Below are positions 12,097 through 21,801 of a stretch of 64,000 nt of DNA, piece after piece. Position numbers and translations under genes: made by a program. Source of the DNA: Rhynchonema sp. JSB1_4 (taxonomy: Eukaryota > Nematoda > Chromadorea > Monhysterida > Xyalidae); NCBI GenBank assembly GCA_030248065.1, contig JASAMV010001340.1:1-64000 (forward strand), in the 5' to 3' direction. Each line of letters opens with the position of its first letter. Position 1 is the first letter of the stretch. The notes under the pieces were generated by a model. It did not search any database, had not been told where the DNA came from, and saw nothing but the letters and a program-made list of their open reading frames with translations.

Positions 12097-13139
12097 GCTT
12101 GATTTGGTTTGATGACGAAAAATTGACCGCACTCCGCACCCGCGGCACCACGAAACGGGACGGCAACGGCAGCAACGCAACGACGTTTTCACGAAAAAAA
12201 TGGTTCTTTTCCGTCCGCAAGTACCGTATCACCTGAAATACAAGGGAGGCTGTAGTTTTTTACTGTGGGCCGTGGGGGCCGCATTTTTCAGAGGTCTCAA
12301 TCGGTTGGGCCCGGGCCGGGCCGGCCCAATTGGGCTGGGCCAAAAGTCGGCCGGGTCCGTATTGTCGGAAATATAACCCCCCATTAATTGAAAACCCCAC
12401 CCAAATGGCTCGAAATCAAAAATAGAACCCCCATTAATAGAACCCCACCCCCAACCTTCACCGTACCGTACCACAGATTTGGCAAGGTTGGTAAGGCTGT
12501 GTTGTCGTGTCAAACGTTGTTTAAGCTTGCGTTTTCAGCAGAATACGGCTTTTTAAGCGGAATTAACGCTGTTAAAGGTAGAAAATACCCTAAACAGGCC
12601 ATTTTAGGGGCATTATTAAAAGCGATTTTTTTCTTCGGGGGGCCAAATGAAAAATATAGCCCCTCCAATAATTGACCCCCCATAAATTGAACCTCCCACA
12701 ATGACCCCAGTCAGAAAACAGACCCCTCCGGGCAGAGTTCGGAAAAAAATTTTTTTTTGCTCATTTTTTCCTAATAGGAAAAAAAGGAAAACAAAAGGAA
12801 AAAACAATTTTTTTCCTTTTCTCAATGACCCTTTTTTGCTATTTTTTCTTTCCATAATGAAAAAAAACAGCCAGTTTGAGATGAAAAAAAGCTATTTTTG
12901 TCTGTAAAACAGCATTTATTTGCATCACACACGGGTAGACCTTGTTTCGTCGTCGCAATCCCGAGCTGAAACAAAGAAATTCATTCATGAATAATCATAC
13001 AACGAGATAGGAAACAACTGTTTCTGAGGACAATGACATGACCTCGTCAGTTCACCATATTCATGTTCTCAGACTGAGCTCCAAACATAAAATTTTATCG
13101 TTTTTAATGCACTTGCAGCAAGATATCGCCCCAACACAA

Positions 13140-13936
13140 TAGTAGTGGCTGGGGGGGGGTTGTCCCCCCTCTCAGTGCTTACCTACCACAAAACCCGAGG
13201 GGGGTTGGGGGTTGAGTACTTACCTCTCACAACCAGTGTAGTTCCTGGTCCGGAGGGGGAGATAGCGGACCCTCCGTTTTTTTCGGAGGGGGAGATAGTG
13301 TACCCGCGAGGGGGGGAAGGGGGGGGGACCCAAATTCGGGAAAAAGTCACTTTTTGAGGTAGAAAATTTGACCTATTTTTGCCCCTTTTTGGAAAAAATT
13401 CTTCATAAAAAGGGCATTTTGGCGACTTTTGAGAACAATGACCTAAAAATCACAAATTTTTTGTATAAAAATGCCCATTTTAGGCCTAAAAATGCCTATT
13501 TTAGGCAAAAATTGGGGGAGATAGTGTACCCGGAGGGGGAGATAGGGGGATAGTGTACCACCTGAGGGGGAGTGTACCCGAGGGGGGACCCCCCTCCCCC
13601 CAGGAACTACACTGCTCACAACTCCAAATCATACCTCTCACAAGCAATTTTATACCTTTTTAAGGCAAAAATCGGTGTTTTTCGACCTTATTTTCACAAA
13701 AATCGCGCGACCCACCCACCCATAATACCTGTTTTTTAGGCGATTTTCGGCGAAAATTTGGAAAAAGTACTATTTTTACCTCATTTTTTGGCCAAAATTG
13801 TATCAGAAAAACGGTGTTTTTTCGCCTTTTTGGTGACCAAAATCATACCTCTCAAGCTCACGCATCCGGTCCCATCCCAACCCCGCATCATACTTACCTC
13901 CCACACATGGGCCTGCCATGCCACTACACTGCACTG
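13140..13936. mobile_element. Family C element nested in family B
   Basis: The ends read TAGTAGTGGCTGG on the left and GGCATGGCAGTGTAGTGG-type complement on the right (GCCACTACACTGCACTG). The same ten bases, CCCAACACAA, flank it at 13130-13139 and 13937-13946. A second family C copy lies in reverse orientation at 61212-61765. The interior carries short palindromic runs such as TTTTAGGCCTAAAA. There is no coding capacity. Confidence 0.65.
13234..13614. mobile_element. hAT-like MITE (family D) nested in family C
   Basis: The termini are CAGTGTAGTTCCTGG and its exact complement CCAGGAACTACACTG. The flanking eight bases CTCACAAC are identical on both sides (13226-13233 and 13615-13622). The family C copy at 61212-61765 shows the empty site: GGAGTTGTGAGAGGTAAG with one GTTGTGAG. 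It is rich in C/G runs and has no coding capacity. The mirrored copy is at about 17719-18096. Confidence 0.88.
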
Positions 13937-14432
13937 CCCAACACAAAAGAAACAAAACTTCATACACAAGAAAAAGACACTGATGACAAATGAAATGGAA
14001 TGGAAAACGAACTACTCAACTCTCAATCGTCTCAATTTCACCATTTTCGGAAATTTCATTTTTTTGCTGGACAGACGTTTTTTTCCTTTCGATTTTTCGT
14101 TTTTTTTCCTAAAAAAATAACGTTTTTTTCATATTGCATCATTTTTTTCCTATATTTTTTCCTTTTCTTTGGGTACCATTTTTTCCGAGGAAAAAAGGAA
14201 AAAAACGAAAAATTTTTTCCTTTTGTTTCCTACCGAACTCTGCCCCCGGGTTCTATTTCCGACAATACGGTAAATAGAAGGGACTATTGATCACTGACCC
14301 CATTTTGGGGGCTCTACTCCGGGGGCGTCCATTAATTGCTGCCCGGAATCTGAAAAAAACTCGAAAATATAAATTACCGTAATTTTAATAACCACAATCC
14401 GCGGTAAAAAATCAAACGACGGAAAGGAATTT

Positions 14433-14520
14433 CACTCAGAGGTCGCAATCGGGCCGGACCGGGCCGCGATTTTGGGCTTTTGGCTCGGGCCGGGCCGGGC
14501 CGGGCACCCCGGCCCGAAGC
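14433..14520. repeat. GGCCGGGCC-rich block with CAGAGGT start
   Basis: CAGAGGTCGCAATCGGGCC opens a run of GGGCCGG units. Similar starts occur at about 12288 (CAGAGGTCTCAATCGG) and 16200 (CAGAGGTGGGAATCG). They look like one end of a hAT-like family whose other ends I cannot define. Confidence 0.4.
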
Positions 14521-15056
14521 TTCTGAAGTGACTTATTTTACTGAAAAAGTAGGGTTTTTTTGTCAAAAATACTAAAATTTCTGACGGATTTGGCAAGTAA
14601 GTGATCAGCATCAGTGTTGGAGGTACTCTGGAGGGGGGGATACCTACTGTACCAGAGCCGATGGCCTGGGGGGGGGTTATGTACCTAGGGGGGTTTGGGG
14701 GGGGGGTGGGGGAGGTTAGGTTTTGGGGTGAAAATTTTTTATGTGTTTATTATGTGTGGAATCGTGTGAAAACGTAGTATTTGCGCGCGTAGCGCGCGAA
14801 TTTCGGGTAATTTGAGGTAAAAAACACTGATTTTGCACTAATTTCGGCCATTTTGGTAAAAAATTGGCACTTTTGGGGCAAAATCTGGGGATACCTACTG
14901 TACCGGGTGAAAACGGGGGGATACCTACTGTACCATGCCAAACATCGGGGGATACCTACTGTACCAGGGAGGGGGGAACACGTACTGGGGGGGGGGCCCC
15001 CCCCCCCAAACCCCCCCCCACCTCCAACACTGATAGCATTGTCCATGGTGTGGCTA

Positions 15057-15406
15057 CCGTATTCCCTAAATAGAGCCCCCCCAAAATAGAGCCCCCCCTA
15101 AAAGGGGTCAGTGAAAAAATAGAGCCCCCCCCCCAACTTGGAATTCCCCCTTGGGGGTTAAAGTCAAGTTCTTGTGTAAGACACCTTGTGTACAACGTTT
15201 GGTCGATATATGATGACGTAAAGCCTTTTATGAAGACCTGCACCTAAAAACACTCAATAAGACCATACACCCTGACAGAACTCCATTTTAGGGGTATTTT
15301 GGAACATTTTTGATTTGGGCTCGAAAAAAACAGCCCCCCCAAAACAGCCCCCCCCCCTAAAGGGTCAGGAAAAAATACAGCCCCCCCTTGTATTTTAGGT
15401 TTTAGG
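15057..15406. mobile_element. TA-type C-tract MITE (family E), spacer copy 1
   Basis: It starts CCGTATTCCCTAAATAGAGC followed by C runs and ends TTTTAGGTTTTAGG (expected ACGG), with TA on both sides (15055-15056 and 15407-15408). The interior contains AAGACACCTTGTGTACAACG, shared with the second spacer copy. There is no coding capacity. Confidence 0.7.
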
Positions 15407-15652
15407 TACCCAGGCGGCAATAACCTACGACCACCAGAAAGGCCTCAATCAACCTGCCTACTGTACCGCCGAGCTTGGGGGAACAAATTTTTATGTCTAA
15501 ATTTAGATGAAAAGACTCTAAAACCCTCATTTCGCGCGCAGCGCGCGATTTTTTGATTATTTGGAGTGAAAAAACGATTTTATACCATTGAGCCAAAAAG
15601 CACCTACTTGCCAGCCCCGACCTACCTACCTATACAACAAGCGCGTCATCTA

Positions 15653-16054
15653 CCGTATTCCCTAAAATAGAGCCCCCCCAAAAATAGAGCCCCCCAAAAA
15701 TACAGCCCCCCTAAAAGGAGTCAGTGAAAAAATACAGCCCCCCAAAAATACAGCCCCCCCACTTGAGTCCCGCTTGGGTGTAAAGTCAAGTTCTTGTATA
15801 AGACACCTTGTGTACAACGTTTGTGGTTGAGTATATGATGACGTAAAGCCTTTTATGGAAGATCTCACTAAAAACACTCAATAATGACCAGTAACACCCT
15901 ACAGAATCCATTTTAGAGGTATTTTTGGAACATTTTTTGAGATTTTGGGCAGCGAAAAATACAGCCCCCCAAAAATAGAGCCCCCCAAAAATACAGCCCC
16001 CCCTAAAAGGGGTAGTGAAAAATACAGCCCCCCCTTGTATTTTAGGTTTTACGG
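15653..16054. mobile_element. TA-type C-tract MITE (family E), spacer copy 2
   Basis: It starts CCGTATTCCCTAAAATAGAGC, ends TATTTTAGGTTTTACGG, and is flanked by TA (15651-15652 and 16055-16056). It is in the same orientation as copy 1, 246 bases away. A third member with diverged termini is at 60510-60906. Confidence 0.75.
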
Positions 16055-16479
16055 TACCTACCATCTGCTGTACCAAGGGGGGACCCCCACCCCAGACAAT
16101 TGGTATTTCTATCTGGCGACTTTTCATGGAAAACAATGAATTTTCAACCAAAAAAATAGATTCAAAAATCGCAAAAATTATGACAAAAATTGGTTAAAAT
16201 CAGAGGTGGGAATCGCGGGTTCCTCGGCCCGGCCCGGCCGACGAGCGGGTCGGCCCCTCGGTACTTGAAAAAGTGGCCCGGCCCGCCGCCCGATTTTTTC
16301 GCCCGACTTTTTCTGATGATATTTTGAAGCAATTTTTGCAAAAATTACTGTTTTTTTTGGTTTAGAAATACCATAATCATGGAAGTCGGTACTAATTTGC
16401 AGAATCGCGAGAAATTTTGGCAAATTTAGCCTAAAAAATCACGATTTTTTTATTGAAATTCGATGATGTCGGGCCTTTT

Positions 16480-16960
16480 CGCCGGCCGCCCCGGCCCGCC
16501 CCGATTCCGAAAAGTCGGCCCCCGGCCCGCCCCCCCCACCGTTCGCCCTCCCCCCCCCCACGTCGGGCCCGCCCTCCCCCTCTGGTTAAAACAGCCAAAA
16601 TTCGGGTGGCCCGGAGTTTGGGGTTCGCCGGCCGGGAGGAGATTTGGGGTACGGGTCGCCGCCGCGAGATTCTCCCCCCGCCCCCCTCCCTCATTTCACA
16701 CCCCCCTCCGCCGCCGCCCGATTTGGGTTTACGGGCCGCCGGCCGGGCCGGAGATTTGGTTTTTCCCCCTTGGCCCCGGGGGTGTCCCGGGTGGGGTGCC
16801 GGGGGGGGTTTGGGGGGGCCCCCTGGCCCCGCGGTCCCCCCGTCCCCCCCCCCGCCCCCCCCCCCCCTTTTCCTGCGCCCCCCCCCCCCCCCCGGCCCCC
16901 CCCCCGGGCGGGCCGGCCGGCCGGCCGCCCGGCCGGTCCGGCCCGTCGCCTTGTCCTTTC
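16480..16960. other. Extreme C/G-rich low-complexity block
   Basis: This block is dominated by C runs, with GGCCGG interruptions and almost no A. All three plus-strand frames stay open by composition alone, so the overlapping ORFs (up to 213 codons of Pro/Arg/Gly) are artefacts of composition. It lies just inside the right arm's centre, where sequence quality appears poor. Confidence 0.6.
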
Positions 16961-17099
16961 CGTCGTTTTTTTACCGCGGATGTGTTAATACGGTATTATA
17001 TTTTCGAGTTTTTTTCAGATTCCGGGCAGCATTAGGACGCCCCCAGAGAGCCCCCAGGGGTCAGTATCTAGCTCTATTTCCGATTGTCGGATAGAACCC

Positions 17100-18960
17100 G
17101 GGCAGAGTTCGGTAGGAACAAAGGGATTTTTCGTTTTTTTCCTTTTTTCCTCGGAAAAAATGGTACCCAAAGAAAAAGGAAAAAATATAGGAAAAAAATG
17201 ATGCAATATGAAAAAAACGTTATTTTTTTAGGAAAAAAAACTAAAAATCGAAAGGAAAAAACGTCTGTCCAGCACAAAAATGAAATTTCCGAAAATGGTG
17301 AAATTGAGACGATTGAGAGTTGAGTGGTTCGTTTTCCATTCCATTTCATTTGTCATCAGTGTCTTTTTCTTGTGTGTGAAGTTTTGTTTCTTTTGTGTTG
17401 GGCAGTGCAGTGTAGTGGCATGGCAGGCCCATGGGGGAGGTAAGTATGATGCGGGGTTGGGATGGGACCGGATGCGTGAGCTTGAGAGGTATGATTTTGG
17501 TCACCAAAAAGGCGAAAAAACACCGTTTTTCGATACAATTTTGGCCAAAAAATGAGGTAAAAATAGTACTTTTTCCAAATTTTCCGAAAATCGCCTGAAA
17601 AAACAGGTATTATGGGTGGGTGGGTCGCGCGATTTTTGTGAAAATAAGGTCGAAAAACACCGATTTTTGCCTTAAAAAGGTATAAAATTGCTTGTGAGAG
17701 GTATGATTTGGAGTTGTGAGCAGTGTAGTTCCTGGGGGGAGGGGGGGTCCCCCCTCGGGTACACTCCCCCTAGGCGGACACTATCCCCCTATCTCCCCCT
17801 CCGGGTACACTATCTCCCCCAATTTTTGCCTAAAATAGGCATTTTTAGGCCTAAAATGGGCATTTTTATACAAAAAATTTGTGATTTTTAGGTCATTGTT
17901 CTCAAAAGTCGCCAAAATGCCCTTTTTATGAGAATTTTTCAAAAAGGGGCAAAAATAGGTCAAATTTTCTACCTCAAAAAGTGACTTTTTCCCGAATTGG
18001 GTCCCCCCCCCCTTCCCCCCCTCGCGGGTACACTATCTCCCCCTCCGAAAAACGGAGGGTCCGCTATCCCCCCCTCCGGACCAGGAACTACACTGGTTGC
18101 GAGAGGTAAGTACTCAACCCCCAACCCCCCTCGGGTTTTGTGGTAGGTAAGCATGAAGGGACACCCCCCCCCCCCAGCCACTCTATTGTGTTGGGGCGAA
18201 TCTTGCTCAAGTGCATAAAAACGATAAAATTTTATGTTTGGAGCTCAGTCTGAGAACATGAACAGGTGAACTGACGAGGTCATGTCATTGTCCTCAGAAA
18301 CAGTTGTTTCCTATCTCGTTGTATGATTATTCAGAATGAATTTTTTGTTTCAGCTCGGGATTGCGACGACTAAACAAGGTCTACCCGTGTGTGATGCAAA
18401 TAAATGCTGTTTTACAGACAAAAATAGCTTTTTTTCATCTCAAACTGGCTGTTTTTTTTCATTATGGAAAGAAAAAATAGCAAAAAAGGGTCATTGAGAA
18501 AGGAAAAAAATTGTTTTTTCCTTTTGTTTTCCTTTTTTTCCTATTAGGAAAAAACGAGCAAAAAAAAATTTTTTCCAACTCTGCCGCAGGATCTGTTTTC
18601 TGACTGGGGTCATTGTGGGAGGTTCAATAGGGGGGTCAATATGGAGGGGCTATATTTTCAGGCCCCCCGAAGAAAAAATCGCTTTAAAATGCCCCTAAAA
18701 TGGCCTGTTTAGGGTATTTTCTACCTTTAACAGCGTTAATTCCGCTTAAAAAGCCGTATTCTGCTGAACGCAAGCTTAACAACGTTCACGACAACACAGC
18801 CTTACCCCTTGCCATGGTACGGTACGGCGAGGTCGGGGTGGGGCTCTATTAATGGGGGTTCTATTTTGATTTCGAGCCATTTGGTGGGGTTTTCAATTAA
18901 GGGGGGTTATATTTCCGACAATACACCGGCCGACTGGCCCAGCCCAATGCCGCCCCCCCT
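17100..18960. mobile_element. Right-arm copy of the nested A/B/C/D elements
   Basis: This is the reverse-complement counterpart of 12290-14250. The order of the nested elements is the same: family B termini near 17101 and 18590, family D at about 17719-18096 with CAGTGTAGTTCCTGG and CCAGGAACTACACTG ends. The nesting therefore existed before the inverted duplication. Many homopolymers have shortened relative to the left arm. Confidence 0.7.
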
Positions 18961-19715
18961 TAGACCTCTGAAAAAGCGGCCCCCCCCAAGTAAAAACTAC
19001 AGCCTCCCTTGTATTTCAGGTGATACGGTACTTGCGGACGGAAAAGAACCATTTTTTTCGTGAAAACGTCGTTGCGTTGCTCCTTGCCGTCCCGTTCGGG
19101 TGCCGCGGGGCGGAGGCGGTCAATTTTTCGCATCAACCAAATCAAGCAGAGCGCTGGCCCTTGATAATCGAGTTGATCATTGTTTTTATTGGCCAGTCCA
19201 ACATGTGGACGAGAGACGAACAAATAGTCCTCGCCCAGCTGCAATGGAAAGGAACCGGGTTTCTTCGTAAAAAAACGAAAAAACCAGGTCCATTTTTGAC
19301 CGCATTTTCTCCAAGTTTTGTCAAATATGACGGTTTTGACTCCCTTTTTGTTGGCATGGCATTCCTGAAGTGTATCCAAATCCATAAACCGGCCCTTTTC
19401 CTGATGGACCGCAAGCCTTCTTGGCTTATCGAGTAGCCTGGGTGGCTAATCTCAGAGTCAGTCCAGATGTTTCAGCTCTAAGGTATGGGTATCTTGCGTC
19501 AATTGGCCTACCGCTGCCTTTGCATGGCTTGCGGTGTACAACGTTTGTGGCTGAGTTTTATGGTTGGCGTGCGAACGGAAAAAGAACCGGGCCTGACTCG
19601 ATTTCTGTTGATGATCTTGTTTGAAGTAAATTTCTTGGCGCAAACAATGACCGCTCTTTGAGAAACGGTTTTGGTGATCGTGTTGGTGACTGGTGAGTAA
19701 ACATGGGAACTAGAT

Positions 19716-20545
19716 AGATAGATAAAGGGGGGCAAGAGTGCCAATATCGACAGCTCAATACGCGTGACTTCGAATTGATGTATCGAGTATTACGCAATAA
19801 GGTATGACAATTTGGTATTGCGACTGTCTTCACAGTTAATGTTTCACCGCCAAGCTCCAACCTTCGGTGAACCGGTGAACCTACAGTACAACAAGAAGTG
19901 CTCGGCGGTTTCCTCTCGGAATTGCAGCTTTCACAGATTGGACTCTCGGTTAGCCCAATCAAGTGAAGATGTCGGTTTAGTGTGCAGTGACCGGTTAGCA
20001 TGCCACCACCGCACTCAGTTGCGATCTTTTTAGAGTCAAAGCTGTCTCGTGTATCTCAGAGTAGCACCATGATAAACCTCTTCTCTTCTACAACCTTCTG
20101 TAACGCCCATTTTGCCTGGAGTTCTTCCATTAACCACTTTTTCACTAAGTTCCGACCGATGGGCTGGCACCCAGGCCAGGTTCTGGGCCAAAAAAATGGC
20201 TTGAATTTTCTTTTTTGGCCAGCTCGTCAGCCTTGGTGTTCCCCTCGAAACCTGAAGACCGGGAATCCATGTGAGGCACAGTTGTTCACTGCCCCCACTC
20301 GAATCATCACGACATTCGTCAACCAATCTGGAAGTAGTGACATGAGTTCAGAGCTTGCAGTCGCCGCACCACCTGTCTTAAACATGGTTATTTTCTAGTT
20401 TATTTCTTTTCGCATCAGTTCCCGCCATGCTTTCGATTCGAACCTCAGCTTGGAAAACTGCAGCCTCCCAAGGGCAAGGCTCAAGTTTTGGCCAGGAACC
20501 ATACTCCAGCCCCAAAAACCGTTTTCTGGGTTTTTCTCCGCAGAA
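19716..20545 (-). pseudogene. Degraded right-arm copy of the LINE
   Basis: This is the counterpart of left-arm 10640-11520. The 3' flank ATGGGAACTAGAT (19703-19715) and GATA tail match. The reading frame is broken repeatedly: fragments of the RNase H and zinc-knuckle regions appear in different frames (19558-20001, 20036-20326). The 5' part and the second target duplication are missing, replaced by the C-rich block that follows. Confidence 0.75.
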
Positions 20546-20555
20546 ATCTGAGTCC

Positions 20556-20790
20556 TCACTCTATCCACGCCACCCCCCGCCTCCCCGCTCCGCTCCCCCT
20601 CCCGCGCCCTCCTCGCTCATCTCACCGGCCCCCTCCCCCTCCCCCCTCCCTCGCCGCGCGCGGGCGGCGCTCGGCCTGATCTCCCTGGGTCCCGGCCGTC
20701 TCCTCCTCCGCCTTCCCACCACGGGGCCTCGTCCGCTCCCTCCGTCGCGCCGCCGCTCCACCCCCCGCCCCTCCCCTCAGCCCCCTCTCC
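20556..20790. other. C-rich filler replacing ~550 bases of left-arm sequence
   Basis: Clean homology to the left arm stops near 20545 (left ~10650) and resumes at 20791 (left ~10079). Between them is ~235 bases of CCCTCC/CGCC sequence with no counterpart in the left arm. It removes the 5' half of the LINE fragment and the start of LMBRD2 exon 2. The composition resembles unreliable consensus more than a biological insertion. Confidence 0.6.
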
Positions 20791-21530
20791 ACACATACGG
20801 CATTGGCGTCGACACACGTGTTCGTCACGCTGTTCACGTTCGTTGGCTGGTACTTCTGTTTCATATTGTATGCGTGCTGCCGCTCGTGTCGCCTTGGTGG
20901 GTGCTTTGCTGTTGTGTCCAGGGTATTTTTTTCAGCGACTAGATACTTGTCAGGGCAGTAGCTTTCTATTTAGCATAATTTTCGATTACTTGCCCTTTGG
21001 CACGTAAAATTTAGGCATAGACTTTCAGTGCTTAGCGACGTATGGCTGGCAAGTTGTTTTGCAAGTAAAATGAGTAAGGTAAAAGTAAAATAAAGGTGAT
21101 CGAATTAAAAAACACCTGCGCTCCGTCTCTCTACTAGGTGAGGGAGTCTGTGACCAGCTGCACCGTGTAGGTCACTTTTTAAAGCTGATTGAATTTTGTT
21201 CCTTTGAGAAATTTAGCAAAAAAGCATCCCACTCCAACCAACGATTTTCACAGTTTTTATCGGTTGCTGCTATCCATCAACGTTTCTCTCCAGACGTTCT
21301 ACAATCAGTGCGTACAGCAGCAAGTGCCAGTAAATGAAACATCCACAACGACCGCCACCACTATTCTCAGGTGGGTTTCCACTTGTACTGTTGCACTGGA
21401 TAAGCTTTGTCGGCTTATGATTCTTTCCGCGTCTTCATGGCATGGCAGTACATAACCGAGATTATGATCAAGGCCTGCCGCTTTCTTTATTAATTTTCTC
21501 AAGTTAATTTAGATAGTGACCATCCTAATC

Positions 21531-21801
21531 CAGTGTAATTACTGGTCCGGCGGTAAAGAAATATACCCCCTGGGGGGAGGGGGAAGACCTAAATTCAAGA
21601 AAAAGTCATTTTTTTGAGCTGTAAAAGCTCAAAAACTCCATAAAATAGTATTTTGGCAATTTTTGACAACTGAAAAGTCCTTATCTGGGTGAAAATTGGG
21701 GAGTTCTTGGACGCGGAGGGGATATTAATGTAGTAGTGTACCATGGTCGCGACGCGATCTAGGAATTAATGTACCGTAGGGGACCCCCAGTAAATGCACT
21801 G
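21531..21801. mobile_element. hAT-like MITE in LMBRD2 intron 3, right copy
   Basis: This is the mirror of 9039-9333. The termini are CAGTGTAATTACTGG and CCAGTAAATGCACTG. The flanks TCCTAATC (21523-21530) and TCTTAATC (21802-21809) carry the same one-base mismatch as in the left arm. Confidence 0.75.

Larger units (their letters stand above)
12729..14245. mobile_element. hAT-like element (family B) nested in family A
   Basis: The termini are CAGAGTTCGG and its complement CCGAACTCTG. The flanks are CCTCCGGG on the left and CCCCCGGG on the right, an 8-base duplication with one mismatch in a C run. The uninterrupted family A copy at 59696-60120 has a single CCCCCGGG at this point, which is the empty site. 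The element interior has TTTTCC/GGAAAA-rich arms and is itself interrupted by family C. The right-arm counterpart runs from about 17101 to 18590. Confidence 0.7.
12357..14270. mobile_element. TA-type C-tract MITE (family A), interrupted by nested elements
   Basis: The element begins CCGTATTGTCGGAAATA followed by AACCCC tracts and ends with the complement GGTTCTATTTCCGACAATAC GG at 14270. The uninterrupted 425-bp member is at 59696-60120. At 12728 the sequence leaves family A and resumes at 14246 with GGGTTCTATTT, so everything between is a later insertion. It has no coding capacity. Confidence 0.75.
32..14290 (+). repeat. Left arm of a ~31 kb inverted repeat
   Basis: This segment reads as the reverse complement of 17045-30811. 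Paired positions sum to about 30841 across the outer 9 kb and drift to about 31330-31350 near the centre, so indels of a few hundred bases have accumulated on one side. Similarity starts at about base 32: bases 1-31 have no partner, while from base 32 the sequence pairs with 30811 downward. The arm contains complete copies of the LMBRD2-like and NTMT1-like genes. The copies differ by scattered substitutions and small indels, for example in the intron around 3650 versus 27190, so they are not byte-identical copies. Confidence 0.93.
14291..17044. repeat. Spacer between the two palindrome arms
   Basis: This ~2.7 kb central segment separates the arms. It holds two TA-flanked C-tract MITEs in the same orientation (15057-15406 and 15653-16054). 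It also holds a set of GGCCCGGCC-rich stretches starting with CAGAGGT (around 14433 and 16200) and a long, very C/G-rich segment (16480-16960). I see no gene. Long homopolymers make base-level accuracy here doubtful. Confidence 0.75.

Noticed and set aside
11593..12102. 169-codon plus-strand ORF next to the LINE
   Set aside because: It is antisense to LMBRD2 intron 1 and exon 1. The opposite strand carries the recognisable LMBRD2 start, and the ORF is not kept in the right arm.
16453..17094. Long overlapping Pro/Arg-rich ORFs on both strands
   Set aside because: They exist only because the segment is almost pure C/G and lacks stop codons. All frames are open and there is no protein signature.
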